DNA of 63,793 bases from Nonomuraea sp. SBT364 (GCF_001083785.1 NZ_LAVL01000041.1:1-63793); one strand, 5' to 3'; positions 7,159-16,428 are shown, counted from the stretch's first letter. Made by a program: numbers and translations. The notes: a model not told the origin generated them from the sequence alone.

Positions 7159-8433
7159 ATGAGACGAACGCTCACCTTGCTCGCGGCAGTCATGCTCGTC
7201 GCGGGCTGCGGAGGCGGCGAGGCACCGCAGCCCCAGTCCGAGGGCGGCGCGCCGCAGAAGGTCACGCTGGAGTGGTGGCACCTGTCGACCGCCGACCCGC
7301 TCAAGACGGTCTACGAGAAGCGCGCCAAGGAGTTCCAGGCCGCCAACCCGAACGTCACCATCAAGATGACGGTCCTGGAGAACGAGGCGTACAAGGCCAA
7401 GGTCACCACGCTCACCCAGTCCGGCAAGGCTCCCGACCTGTTCGCCACCTGGGGCGGCGGCGTGCTCAGGCAGCAGGTCGACGCCGGCCTGGTCAAGGAC
7501 ATCTCAGCCGACGTGGCCCCGGTGCTCGACACGTTCACCCCCGCCGCCATGGCCGCCTACCAGATCGACGGGAAGACGTACGCGCTCCCGACGGACATCG
7601 GCATGGTCGGGTTCTGGTACAACAAGAAGCTCTTCGAGAAGGCCGGCATCGCCGAGCCGCCCGCCACCTGGACGGCCTACCTCGACGCGGTCAAGAAGCT
7701 CAAGGCCGCCGGCATCACGCCGATCGCGCTGGCCGGCAAGGAGAAGTGGCCGGGCCACTACTACTGGGCCTACCTGGCCATGCGCATCGCCGGACTGCCC
7801 GCGCTCCAGCAGGCGGGGGTCGACCACGACTTCACCAAGCCCGAGTTCGTCCAGGCCGGGCAGCAGCTCAAGGCACTGGTGGACCTGCAGCCGTTCCAGA
7901 AGGGCTTCCTCGGCGCCGCCTACTCCACCCCCGACGGCCAGTCGGCCGCCGTCTCCAACGGCAAGGCCGCGATGGAGCTGATGGGCCAGTGGGCGCCCAA
8001 CGTGCAGAACGACTCCGGCAAGGGCCTCGGCGAGGACCTCGGCTTCTTCCCGTTCCCGGCGGTCGAGGGCGGCAAGGGCGCGATCGGCGAGGCGTTCGGC
8101 GGCGGTGGCGGCATGGCCGTGGGCGCCGACGCGCCGCCGGAGGCGATCGAGCTGCTGAAGTTCCTCACGAGTGAGGAGAACCACACCAAGGCCGTCGCGG
8201 AGAACGCGGTGCTCCCGGTGCTCAAGGGCGAGGAGAGCGCGGTCAAGGACGCCAACCTCAAGATCGTCGCCGACTCCCTGGCGAACGCGACGGGCTTCCA
8301 GCTCTACCTGGACCAGGCCTACCCGCCCGCGGTCGGCGCCGAGGTCAACGACAGCGTCGCCGAGCTGTTCGCCGGCGCCAAGACCCCGGAGCAGGTGGCC
8401 CAGGACATCACCGAAGTGGCAAAGAGCGAATGA
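7159..8433 (+). CDS. Sugar ABC transporter substrate-binding lipoprotein
   Basis: A 424-residue family-1 extracellular solute-binding protein. The N-terminus is a lipoprotein signal with lipobox LVAG-Cys17. The mature part has typical motifs: LEWWHLSTADPLK at its start, ALPTDIGMVGFWYNKKLFEKAG and LLKFLTSEENH. I choose ATG 7159 because it places an AAGGG (7144-7148) upstream and gives a proper signal peptide; ATG 7141 is possible. It captures an oligosaccharide outside the membrane for the two permeases that follow. There is no ATPase gene, so a shared MsiK-type ATPase encoded elsewhere is expected. Confidence 0.93.
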   Translation: MRRTLTLLAAVMLVAGCGGGEAPQPQSEGGAPQKVTLEWWHLSTADPLKTVYEKRAKEFQAANPNVTIKMTVLENEAYKAKVTTLTQSGKAPDLFATWGGGVLRQQVDAGLVKDISADVAPVLDTFTPAAMAAYQIDGKTYALPTDIGMVGFWYNKKLFEKAGIAEPPATWTAYLDAVKKLKAAGITPIALAGKEKWPGHYYWAYLAMRIAGLPALQQAGVDHDFTKPEFVQAGQQLKALVDLQPFQKGFLGAAYSTPDGQSAAVSNGKAAMELMGQWAPNVQNDSGKGLGEDLGFFPFPAVEGGKGAIGEAFGGGGGMAVGADAPPEAIELLKFLTSEENHTKAVAENAVLPVLKGEESAVKDANLKIVADSLANATGFQLYLDQAYPPAVGAEVNDSVAELFAGAKTPEQVAQDITEVAKSE

Positions 8434-9392
8434 CGACGATCACCCGTAAGCCGGAAGCCGGTCGGCTTCCGGCTCACGCCCGCCCGACGCGGGGAAAGCG
8501 GCGGAGCTGGGTGACGATAGCCCTGTTCGTCCTGCCGGCCCTCGTCCTCTTCCTGCTGCTGGTGGTGGCGCCGATCCTGGTGGCCGTCTACGCCAGCGGC
8601 TTCAAGTGGAACGGGTTCGGCGGGCTCCCCACCGACTTCATCGGCTTCGACAACTTCACCCGGCTGTTCGCCTCGGACATCTTCCTGACCGACATGTGGC
8701 ACCTGCTGGTCCTGGTGCTGCTCTGCCTGGTGATCCAGCTACCGCTGGCGCTGGGCATCGCCATGCTGCTCAACCAGCGGATCCGCGGCCGGGCGATCTA
8801 CCGGCTGGTGTTCTTCGCGCCGTACGTGCTGTCCGAGGTCATCACCGGCGTGCTGTTCTCGCTGATCCTGTCGCCCACCTCGGGGCTGGCCAACGGGATA
8901 CTCGGGCTGGTCGGGCTGGAGTCGGAGTTCCTGGCGAACCAGGACACCGCGCTCATGTCGCTGTTCATCGTCATGACCTGGAAGTACTTCGGCTTCCACA
9001 TGATGATCTACCTGGCCGGCCGGCAGAACATCCCGAACGAGCTGCTGGAGGCCGCCAGGATCGACGGCGCCACCGGCTGGGAGGTCTTCCGGCACGTCAC
9101 GCTGCCGCTGCTCGGGCCGACGATCCGGATCAGCGTGTTCCTGTCGGTCATCTACACCGTCCAGCTGTTCGACCTGGTCTGGATCCTCACCGAGGGCGGC
9201 CCGGCGCACTCGACCGAGACGCTCGCCGTCACCATGTTCGACCTCGGCTTCGGCCGCTCCCAGGTGGGTTACGCCAGCGCGATCAGCGTCGTGATGTTCG
9301 CACTCAGCCTCGTCTTCGCCCTGGGATATCAGCGGTTCGTGATGCGCCGCGACATGGAGGGCGCGACCACCGCCATGGGAGACACCCGTTGA
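8430..9392 (+). CDS. Sugar ABC transporter permease (MalF type)
   Basis: A 320-residue inner-membrane permease with six main helices (for example WVTIALFVLPALVLFLLLVV). The cytoplasmic EAA loop that docks the ATPase reads EAARIDGATGWEVFRHVTLP. The ATG overlaps the stop of the binding-protein gene (ATGA), implying translational coupling. It forms the membrane channel with the next gene product. Confidence 0.94.
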   Translation: MTTITRKPEAGRLPAHARPTRGKRRSWVTIALFVLPALVLFLLLVVAPILVAVYASGFKWNGFGGLPTDFIGFDNFTRLFASDIFLTDMWHLLVLVLLCLVIQLPLALGIAMLLNQRIRGRAIYRLVFFAPYVLSEVITGVLFSLILSPTSGLANGILGLVGLESEFLANQDTALMSLFIVMTWKYFGFHMMIYLAGRQNIPNELLEAARIDGATGWEVFRHVTLPLLGPTIRISVFLSVIYTVQLFDLVWILTEGGPAHSTETLAVTMFDLGFGRSQVGYASAISVVMFALSLVFALGYQRFVMRRDMEGATTAMGDTR

Positions 9393-10207
9393 AGCGCACC
9401 ACCCTGCCTCTGCACGCGATCGCCTGGATCGTCGGCGCGTTCATCCTGATCCCGATCGTGTACGCGCTGATCGGCGGCTTCAAGGACACCAGCCAGCTCT
9501 CGACCAATCCGTTCGGCCTGCCCAGCCCGTGGCAGACCGGCAACTACACCGAGGTGCTGGCCGCGGGGTCGTTCTGGCGCCAGATGTGGAACAGTACGTT
9601 CATCGCGGTGCTCACCACGGTCGTCACGGTGTCGCTGTCGGCGATGGCGGCGTTCGTCTTCGCCCGGTTCGCCTTCCGGGGCAGGGAGCTGCTGTTCACG
9701 CTCTTCACGGCCGGGCTGATGTTCCCGTTCGCGGTGGCCATCCTGCCGATCTTCGTCATGCTGCGCACGCTCGGCCTGATCGACAACGCGTGGGGCGTGA
9801 TCCTCGTCCAGTCGGCCTTCGGGCTGCCGCTGACGATCATCATCCTGCGCGGCTTCTTCCGGAGCATCCCGGGCGAGATCGAGGAGGCGGCCACGCTCGA
9901 CGGCTGCAGCTCGTTCGCCTTCTTCTGGCGCATCCTGCTGCCGATGGCCAGGCCCGCGATGGCCACGGTCTCGGTGCTGGCGATCGTCGGGAGCTGGAAC
10001 AACTTCATGCTGCCGCTGGTGGTCTTCAGCGACGAGTCGAGCTGGACGCTGCCCCTCGGCATCCAGCAGTTCCAGGGCCAGTACAGCTCCGACACCTCCC
10101 GCATCCTCGCCTACCTGGTGCTGGCCATGGTGCCCGCGCTCGGCTTCTACGCCGTCGCCGAGCGCCACCTCATCGGCGGTCTCACCGCAGGAGCTACGAA
10201 AGGCTGA
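9389..10207 (+). CDS. Sugar ABC transporter permease (MalG type)
   Basis: A 272-residue permease with about six helices and the EAA loop EEAATLDGCSSFAFFWRILL. The only start that leaves the first helix intact is TTG 9389, which overlaps the previous stop as TTGA. This fits translational coupling, so the unusual start codon is credible. It completes the importer (binding protein plus two permeases) and is followed 2 bp later by the glycosidase. Confidence 0.92.
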   Translation: MKRTTLPLHAIAWIVGAFILIPIVYALIGGFKDTSQLSTNPFGLPSPWQTGNYTEVLAAGSFWRQMWNSTFIAVLTTVVTVSLSAMAAFVFARFAFRGRELLFTLFTAGLMFPFAVAILPIFVMLRTLGLIDNAWGVILVQSAFGLPLTIIILRGFFRSIPGEIEEAATLDGCSSFAFFWRILLPMARPAMATVSVLAIVGSWNNFMLPLVVFSDESSWTLPLGIQQFQGQYSSDTSRILAYLVLAMVPALGFYAVAERHLIGGLTAGATKG

Positions 10208-10209
10208 CC

Positions 10210-11589
10210 ATGCTGCACGTCTCCGGAACGCGGCTCCTCACGGCCGAGAACCAGCCCGTACGGCTGCGCGGCGTCGGGCTGGGCGGCTGGATGAACATGG
10301 AGAACTTCATCACCGGCTACCCGGCCAACGAGTCGTCGATGCGCGCCTCGGTCAGGCAGGTGCTGGGCGAGGATCGGGCCGCGCTCTTCTTCGACCGGCT
10401 GCTCACCTCGTTCTTCACCGAGCGGGACGCGGCGCTGCTGGCCGGGCTGGGCATGAACTGCGTGCGCATCCCGGTCAACTACCACCATTTCGAGTCGGAC
10501 GACCGGCCCTTCGAGATCATCGAGTACGGGTTCCACCACCTCGACCGGGTCATCGGGCTGCTCGGCGAGCACGGCATCTACAGCGTGATCGACCTGCACG
10601 CGCTGCCGGGCTCGCAGAACCAGCACTGGCACTCCGACAACCCCACCCACATCGCCGCGTTCTGGCAGCACCGGCACTTCCAGGACCGGGTGGTGAACCT
10701 GTGGGAGGCCCTCGCCGACCACTACCGCGACCATCCCTGGGTCGCCGGGTACAACCCGGTCAACGAGCCGGGCGACCCGAGCGGCAAGGTCGTCGGCCCG
10801 TTCTACGACCGGCTGGTCAAGGCGGTGCGCGCGGCCGATCCCCGGCACGTGCTCTTCCTGGACGGCAACACGTACTCGACGGACTTCTCGATCTTCCGAG
10901 AGGTGTACGAGAACACCGTGTTCGTCTGCCATGACTACGCGCTGGCCGGGTTCGCGCACGGCGGCGGCTACCCGGGCTACACCCGCGGCGAGTGGTGCGA
11001 CCGGGACGAGCTGGAGCGGACCTTCGAGCGGCGATCGCGGTTCCAGCGGGAGACGGGGACGCCGCTGTGGGTGGGCGAGTTCGGGCCCGTCTACACGGGG
11101 GACCCGGAGCGTGACGCCGAGCGGTACCGGATCCTGCGTGACCAGTTGGAGATCTATGACAGGCACGAGGCCGGCTGGGCGCTGTGGACGTACAAGGACG
11201 TGGGGTTGCAGGGGCTGGTCAGCGCGGCGGGGCCGTACCTGGAGCGGTTCGGGCCGTTCATCGCGAAGAAGGCGCGGCTGGGCGCGGACCGGTGGGGCTC
11301 GACCATGGAGGAGTCGGCGGACGTCGTCGGCCCGCTGCACGCCATGGTGGAGACCGAGTTCCCCGGCTGGACCCCCTACCCGTGGGGCGCCCGCTACCAG
11401 ACCGACGACCTCATCAGGCACATCCTCATCGCGCAGGCGCTGCTGCCGGAGTACGCCGAGCTGTTCAGGGGCCTCGGCGACGACGAGGTGACGGCGCTGG
11501 CCGACTCGTTCGCGCTGGAGCGGTGCGTGCGCCGGGAGCCGCTGCTCAGCCTGCTGGCCGAGAGCCTTTCAGGGGGTCCAGGTAGCTGA
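10210..11589 (+). CDS. Glycoside hydrolase family 5, cytoplasmic
   Basis: A 459-residue GH5 TIM-barrel enzyme with no signal peptide. The acid/base is Glu186 in YNPVNEPGDP and the nucleophile is Glu290 in PLWVGEFGP. Other GH5 marks are RLRGVGLGGWMNMENF and CVRIPVNYHHF. It is the last gene of the importer operon (2-bp gap), so it probably cleaves the imported oligosaccharide inside the cell as a beta-glucosidase, mannosidase or xylosidase-like activity. The exact linkage cannot be read. Its 3' end overlaps the convergent gene at 11569 by 21 bp. Confidence 0.92.
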   Translation: MLHVSGTRLLTAENQPVRLRGVGLGGWMNMENFITGYPANESSMRASVRQVLGEDRAALFFDRLLTSFFTERDAALLAGLGMNCVRIPVNYHHFESDDRPFEIIEYGFHHLDRVIGLLGEHGIYSVIDLHALPGSQNQHWHSDNPTHIAAFWQHRHFQDRVVNLWEALADHYRDHPWVAGYNPVNEPGDPSGKVVGPFYDRLVKAVRAADPRHVLFLDGNTYSTDFSIFREVYENTVFVCHDYALAGFAHGGGYPGYTRGEWCDRDELERTFERRSRFQRETGTPLWVGEFGPVYTGDPERDAERYRILRDQLEIYDRHEAGWALWTYKDVGLQGLVSAAGPYLERFGPFIAKKARLGADRWGSTMEESADVVGPLHAMVETEFPGWTPYPWGARYQTDDLIRHILIAQALLPEYAELFRGLGDDEVTALADSFALERCVRREPLLSLLAESLSGGPGS

Positions 11590-12633
11590 GACGAGGGTGG
11601 GCAGCGCGCACTCGCCCGGGTCGACGAAGACGAGCACGGGCGAGGTGGCCGGGGCCGGCAGGTCGAGCTCCAGCGTGTTGCCCGCCGTGGTCCGGGTGGG
11701 CATGGGCAGGCCGCCGTCCTGGACGCTGAGGATCCGGGTCACGGCCGGCGCCGCCGAGCAGAAGACCTCGCGGGCGGCGTGACGCAGCCGCCGGGCCTCG
11801 CCGCCCGCCCGGCGGACGGCCCGCCGCATCAGCGCGCGGTCGCGGGCGGTGGCGGGGCGCAGAGTGGTGTCGGCCCGGCTGCCGAGCCGGATCGTCAGGC
11901 GCCCGCCCGAGCCGAAGACGCCGGGCGGCACGGGGTTGACCACGAACAGGCCGGTGCGGATCGTCCGGGGGCCGCGCCGGTTCGGGTTGGCCAGGCCGCC
12001 CGAGCTGATCAGCGACAGGACCTCGCAGCGGGCGCCGTCGAGCGTCTCACCGCCGCGGGCGCCGCCATCCTCACGGCCCTCCTCGCTGCCCTCCTCGAAC
12101 GCGACGCCGTCGATGCGCAGCCCGGCGGTGCCGCCCGCCATGACCGCTTCCGCCACCGCTTCGCGCACCTCGGCGTCGACGCCGGGGCCCTCGGTGATGT
12201 CGAGCGCCTCCACGCACACCAGCCCGTCGTCGGGCACCTCGTCGGGCAGCAGGTCGAAGGTGGCCTGGGCGCTGCGGATGCCGCTGCCGCCCTTGAGCAG
12301 CACGCACTGGCGCAGCCGCCCCTGCGAGCGGACCTGGATGAGCCGGGGCCGCGTCGCCGCCCTGCCCTGCGCGTCCGGCAGGTGCCAGCCCGGCATGGAC
12401 ATGGCGTCCACGGCCAGCGACACCTTGACGCGCAACCGCCGCCCACGCGCGGCGACCTTGAACCCGGCCAGCCCGGAACGCTCGAAGCGGCCCACGATCT
12501 GCTCACCGCGATGCAGCTGATCGGCCACCTGCAGCGCCGCCGCCCGCCCGCTGAACACCTCGACCGGCGGGGACAGCGCGACGATCTCCTCGTCGAGGGA
12601 CGTGGCGGCGCCGGGCAGGGATGTCGTGGTCAT
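11569..12633 (-). CDS. Hypothetical protein paired with a capsule-type glycosyltransferase
   Basis: A 354-residue protein I do not recognise. It begins at ATG 12633, overlapping the stop of the upstream gene by 4 bp (ATGA), so the two are translationally coupled. It looks mostly beta-rich, with no signal peptide or membrane helix. An acidic, Gly/Glu-rich stretch (EEGSEEGREDGGARGG) lies at about residues 200-215, and an Arg-rich stretch (RRAVRRAGGEARRLRHAA) near 290. It may modify, sense or carry the product of the glycosyltransferase. Codon bias is strong throughout, so I consider it a real gene. Confidence 0.78.
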   Translation of the reverse strand: MTTTSLPGAATSLDEEIVALSPPVEVFSGRAAALQVADQLHRGEQIVGRFERSGLAGFKVAARGRRLRVKVSLAVDAMSMPGWHLPDAQGRAATRPRLIQVRSQGRLRQCVLLKGGSGIRSAQATFDLLPDEVPDDGLVCVEALDITEGPGVDAEVREAVAEAVMAGGTAGLRIDGVAFEEGSEEGREDGGARGGETLDGARCEVLSLISSGGLANPNRRGPRTIRTGLFVVNPVPPGVFGSGGRLTIRLGSRADTTLRPATARDRALMRRAVRRAGGEARRLRHAAREVFCSAAPAVTRILSVQDGGLPMPTRTTAGNTLELDLPAPATSPVLVFVDPGECALPTLVSATWTP

Positions 12634-14267
12634 GATGTGCTCCTCGATGCGGTCAGGGCCGCGGCCAGCCCCGCTTGGTCCCGGAAGTCGAACCGGCTGA
12701 GCAGCGGCTCGCGCCGCTCCCACATGCGGCGCACCGCGCAGTGCAGCGGGTCGCCGTCGCGTTCGACGTGCCGCATGCTGACGGCCAGCGCCCGCAGGTA
12801 CTCCTCGCCGTCGCCCAGCTCCCAGTGCGGCAGCAGCGGCGAGGACACGTCGGCGCCGCACCGGTAGAGCCACAGCCACAGCCGGGCCCGCTCGCGCTGC
12901 TCCGGCCCCAGCGTCGACTCGCCCTTGGCGTGCCGGGCGACGGCGTCGGCGAGCAGCCGCCAGTAGTCGGCCCGCGTCTCGGCCACGTCGGACAGGCCGC
13001 AGCCGCTCCACTCCGACCAGCCCGCCTGGATGACGGGGATGCCGAAGGCGGGCAGCTCGCTGGAGATGCTGCCGCGCACGGTGACGCCGGCGTCGGTCAA
13101 GCTCCACAGCATGTTCTTCGACAGGTCCGTGCTCGGCGCGAACGCCAGGTGCGGGCGGCCCGCGTAACGGGCGGCCACGGACTCGAAGTGCCCGGTGACG
13201 TCGTAGCGGGCCTGGCTGGGGTGGTCGAGGAGGAGCCAGCTCACCGACTCCTCCGCGGCGGCGAACTCCGCGGTCTCCTCGAACCACTCGGCCAGGTCGC
13301 CGAACACCTCGCGGTTGCTCCCGACCGCGTCGGACACGGCGTGGTTGAACACGGTGAAGATCGGCCGGTCCGGCTCGATGCCGAGCCGGTCGCAGGCGTG
13401 CCGCCGGAGCTGGCGGCGCTCGGTCTCGGTACGGACCTCGAACGAGCTCACGTTGCCGGCCCGCCACCAGCTCGGCCTGCCCAGGTTGCCCTTGGCGCGC
13501 CAGGCCACCAGCTCGGCGCCGGGCCTAATGAGCTCGCGGTTCGCCCAGACGTGCTCGTCGAAGTAGGCGGCGATCCGGCGGGTCAGCTCCTCGCGGAAGC
13601 CGCCCCGGCCGCTCCCCTCGCCGGGGAAGAGGGCGTACGCCTTCAGCGACCCGGTGCTCTGGGCGTGCACGACGGGGACGTCCCGGCGCATGGCGGTCTC
13701 GACGGCGAGCCCCCACTGGTCGTAGTCGACGTGACTGGTGACCAGGGCGGCGGGCGTGAGCTCGGCGAACAGGCGGTCGTAGACGGCGGAGAAGGCGCGC
13801 GCGCGGGCGCGGCGGGCGCGGTGGTGCTCCTCCTCGGCGTACGGCAGCCGGGGCACCAGGTCGAGCCGGATCAGCGTGGCCTTCTCCACGGCGTCCAGCG
13901 CCGCCGGATCGATCCCGGCGGCGGGCGTGCCGCCCTCGTCGGCGAGCCGCCGGTCGGCCAGCTCGTGCACGTCGACGACCTCGGCCGCGCCGAACGCCTC
14001 GGCCAGCCGCCGCACCCGCTCGACGTCGTAGTCGTCCCACAGCGTCCGGCTCCAGTCGCGGTCGGTGCCGACGAGCACCACCAGCCTGGCGCAGGTGAGG
14101 TCGCACAGCGCGTTCGCGAGCAGCAGATTGCGGACGATCACGCGGATGTCCTGGTGCATGGCCTCGGCGACCACGCAGCTCCCCGGCCCGGCGGGGCGCC
14201 TGCCCCAGTAGGCCCTCGCTGCGGAGAGCAGCCGGTCGAACTGCTCCCCATCCCCGGCACGTCGCAT
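12630..14267 (-). CDS. Capsule-synthesis/CDP-glycerol-transferase-like glycosyltransferase
   Basis: A 545-residue cytoplasmic protein with the look of GT-B capsule-polysaccharide synthesis or CDP-glycerol glycerophosphotransferase enzymes. The C-terminal half has TVRGSISSELPAFGIPVIQAG, where family members hold a conserved E..afGiPVi donor-site motif, preceded by LLLDHPSQ and FAPSTDLSKN. ATG 14267 is chosen for its GGGAGGG ribosome site; the longer frame adds only Pro/Arg-rich sequence. It probably builds a surface glycan or teichoic-type polymer. It forms a two-gene unit with the unknown gene downstream, without other glycan genes nearby. Confidence 0.72.
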   Translation of the reverse strand: MRRAGDGEQFDRLLSAARAYWGRRPAGPGSCVVAEAMHQDIRVIVRNLLLANALCDLTCARLVVLVGTDRDWSRTLWDDYDVERVRRLAEAFGAAEVVDVHELADRRLADEGGTPAAGIDPAALDAVEKATLIRLDLVPRLPYAEEEHHRARRARARAFSAVYDRLFAELTPAALVTSHVDYDQWGLAVETAMRRDVPVVHAQSTGSLKAYALFPGEGSGRGGFREELTRRIAAYFDEHVWANRELIRPGAELVAWRAKGNLGRPSWWRAGNVSSFEVRTETERRQLRRHACDRLGIEPDRPIFTVFNHAVSDAVGSNREVFGDLAEWFEETAEFAAAEESVSWLLLDHPSQARYDVTGHFESVAARYAGRPHLAFAPSTDLSKNMLWSLTDAGVTVRGSISSELPAFGIPVIQAGWSEWSGCGLSDVAETRADYWRLLADAVARHAKGESTLGPEQRERARLWLWLYRCGADVSSPLLPHWELGDGEEYLRALAVSMRHVERDGDPLHCAVRRMWERREPLLSRFDFRDQAGLAAALTASRSTS

Positions 14268-14368
14268 CTGGCCCTCCCGGCTCGTCGCGGCGCCGTCGAC
14301 CCTGCCAGCCGGGACGGCGTGCCCGCCCGGCCGACACGCCATCCTTTGCCATCACCGCCGTGCGCCTT

Positions 14369-14404
14369 TACCTGCGGGAGCTCGGCTACCTGCGGGAGCT
14401 CGGC
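14369..14404. repeat. 18-bp tandem duplication at the protease stop
   Basis: TACCTGCGGGAGCTCGGC occurs twice, at 14369-14386 and 14387-14404, with no gap. The second copy holds the protease stop codon and last codons; the first lies just after it. It looks like a recent slippage duplication with no coding effect. Confidence 0.8.
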
Positions 14405-15780
14405 GTGAATACGTGCGCGTTGTCGCGCCGGTCCGGGTCCAGCCGCGTGACGGGCACGCTCACCCGGTACGACGCCCGCTCCCCGGCCACGCCGCGGACC
14501 GGGAAGGACACCTTGACGGGGACGCCGGGACGGACGACGGCGGCCATACAGGTCACCCGCCGCCCGCTCGCCCGGCAGCGTGAGCCCGGCGCCAGGCTCA
14601 CGCCGTGCGGCAGCGCGAACGTCACCGGCACGTTCGCGGCCGCCGCCAGCCCGCGGATCGTCACCACCGCGGTCACCCGGGTGCCGCTGACCGACCCCCT
14701 GACCGAGAGCGCGTCGTACACGCCGCCGGGGTCCGCCCCCCGCACCAGCGCGCCGTAGCTGGCGCGGCCGAACGGGTTGGCGACCGCGTAGCCGGCCCTG
14801 GACGCGTCGGCCGCGCCCGAGGTCAGCACCCCGAGCAGCAGTCCGCTGGCCCTGTCGAGCCACGGCCCGCCGCTGTTGCCACCGAACAGGTGGCAGTTGG
14901 CGGTGTAGATGCGGCCCGCCACCCTGCGGTCCGGGCGCGCGTAGCCCGGCCAGGCCCGCGTCCGGCCCAGGCACCACAGCTGGCGGGTGCCGTCGTACGG
15001 CTCGTCGCTCGGGTAGCCGAGCGTGGCGACGGTGTAGCGGCCGCCCTCGTTGCGCATCGGCGTGTAAGCGCCCACCGTGCCCTGGAGGGTCCGGTCACCC
15101 TGCCGCCCGACCTCGATCAGCGCGAGGTCGTAGATGGAGTCCCAGTCCCACCGGCCGGCGCCGGTGAAGGCGCGCGGCTTCCAGACCCGCTTCGCGCCCC
15201 ACACCCCGTACGGCGCCCGCTCGGCGGACGTCTTGCCGAGGCCGTCGTACGCGGGGACGAACGCCAGGTTGGACGACCACCGGCCCCGGCCGGTCCGCTT
15301 GGACACCCCGTACACGCAGTGCGCGGCGGTGGCCAGCAGGACCTTGGCGGCGGAGTTCACCACGGCGCCGCTGCACGAGCGGCGGGTGCCGTCGGCGTCC
15401 AGGAAGAACAGGCGGCCGGTGGCCCGGCTGTTGGCGGCCTTGGTGTAGGGCCTGCGCATCTGGCCGTAGCCGTTGGCGTCGGCGCCCGGAGTGAGCCGGT
15501 CGGCCTGCGGCACGCTGAGCGGCCGCCCGGCGCGTCCCGGTAGCGCCGGACGCTCGCGCGGCCGCCGGTCCGGCAGCACCATGGCCTCCGGCAGCTCGGC
15601 GGCGTCCGCCTTGGACTGCTTCCTGGCAGTCCAGTAGTCCACCGCGCGTTCCGGGTCCATCACCGGCGACGCCTCGGCCGGCGGCGCGGGCTCGGGCGCC
15701 GCGTGCGCGGGTGGCACGGGCGGCACGGTCCAGGCCGTGCCGGCGACGGCGAGCGCGAGCAGGGTCCTTCGGCGTGACAT
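14386..15780 (-). CDS. Secreted trypsin-like serine protease
   Basis: A 464-residue secreted protease of the trypsin/V8 clan. A signal peptide ends near residue 28 (VPPAHAAPEP). A pro-region follows, then the catalytic domain with His154 (LLATAAHCVYG), Asp218 (WDSIYDLALIEV) and Ser303 (LFGGNSGGPWLD). The last 100 residues form a separate beta-rich domain. ATG 15780 is preceded by AGGGGGA; the longer frame has no signal. It presumably degrades extracellular protein. The gene stands alone, divergent from the GNAT gene, with an inverted repeat between them. Confidence 0.92.
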   Translation of the reverse strand: MSRRRTLLALAVAGTAWTVPPVPPAHAAPEPAPPAEASPVMDPERAVDYWTARKQSKADAAELPEAMVLPDRRPRERPALPGRAGRPLSVPQADRLTPGADANGYGQMRRPYTKAANSRATGRLFFLDADGTRRSCSGAVVNSAAKVLLATAAHCVYGVSKRTGRGRWSSNLAFVPAYDGLGKTSAERAPYGVWGAKRVWKPRAFTGAGRWDWDSIYDLALIEVGRQGDRTLQGTVGAYTPMRNEGGRYTVATLGYPSDEPYDGTRQLWCLGRTRAWPGYARPDRRVAGRIYTANCHLFGGNSGGPWLDRASGLLLGVLTSGAADASRAGYAVANPFGRASYGALVRGADPGGVYDALSVRGSVSGTRVTAVVTIRGLAAAANVPVTFALPHGVSLAPGSRCRASGRRVTCMAAVVRPGVPVKVSFPVRGVAGERASYRVSVPVTRLDPDRRDNAHVFTPSSRR

Positions 15781-15825
15781 CGGTCCCCCTGTGCATCGAG
15801 TACAAATCCCCCTCAGCACAGTAAG

Positions 15826-15849
15826 TCACTGAAGCCTCACAATCAGTGA
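15826..15849. promoter_or_regulatory. Inverted repeat TCACTGA-N10-TCAGTGA
   Basis: Perfect 7-bp arms lie 46 bp upstream of the protease start and 41 bp upstream of the GNAT start. It could be an operator for either gene. No regulator is linked to it. Confidence 0.35.
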
Positions 15850-15889
15850 GCCGCGCGCTGCCGGGCCCACCCAGGCAAGATGATGCGAT

Positions 15890-16369
15890 ATGACGGAAAT
15901 TTCGGGGCGAGTAACGCTCGTCCCCCTGACTGTCGCCGACGCCGACGAGATGGTCGACGTGCTCGGCGGCGACCTCTACGCGTTCATCGGCGGCTCCGCG
16001 CCCACCCTGGAGGAACTCCGCGCCCGCTATGCCCGCCAGGTCGCCGGCGGCCCGCCCGGCCAGGAGTGGCGCAACTGGATCGTCAGGGTGGAAGGACAGG
16101 CGATCGGCTACGTCCAGGCGACGATCACGCACGAGGGGCGGCGGGCCGAGATCGCCTGGGTGGTGGGCGAGCGGTGGCAGGGCCGCGGCTACGCGTCGGA
16201 GGCCGCCCGCGCCCTGGTCGACTGGCTCGACGAGCGCGGCGTCAGCACCGTCGAGGCGCACATCCACCCGGACCACACGGCCTCCGCCGCCGTGGCGCGC
16301 CGCGCCGGCCTCGTCCCCACCGGCCGCTTCGACGACGGCGAACGCCTCTGGCGGCGCGGCCCCGCCTGA
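15890..16369 (+). CDS. GNAT-family N-acetyltransferase
   Basis: A 159-residue GCN5-related acetyltransferase. The acetyl-CoA site appears as AWVVGERWQGRGYASEAARA, with the RGYASEA turn of the RimJ/RimL-like subgroup. The last strand and helix, TVEAHIHPDHTASAAVARRA, also fit the fold. It should acetylate an amine (protein N-terminus, small molecule or drug); the substrate is unknown. It is followed 59 bp later by an SDR gene on the same strand. Confidence 0.9.
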   Translation: MTEISGRVTLVPLTVADADEMVDVLGGDLYAFIGGSAPTLEELRARYARQVAGGPPGQEWRNWIVRVEGQAIGYVQATITHEGRRAEIAWVVGERWQGRGYASEAARALVDWLDERGVSTVEAHIHPDHTASAAVARRAGLVPTGRFDDGERLWRRGPA

Positions 16370-16428
16370 CCCGCTTTCCCCCGTCGTCCGCCGACAATGG
16401 ACGAGGCAGACCGATCAGGGGGCATCAC

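Noticed and set aside
15893..15907. GGAAATTTCGG near the GNAT start as another LacI box
   Set aside because: The core is GAAATTTC without the central base of the GAAAnTTTC boxes, and it lies inside the GNAT coding region.
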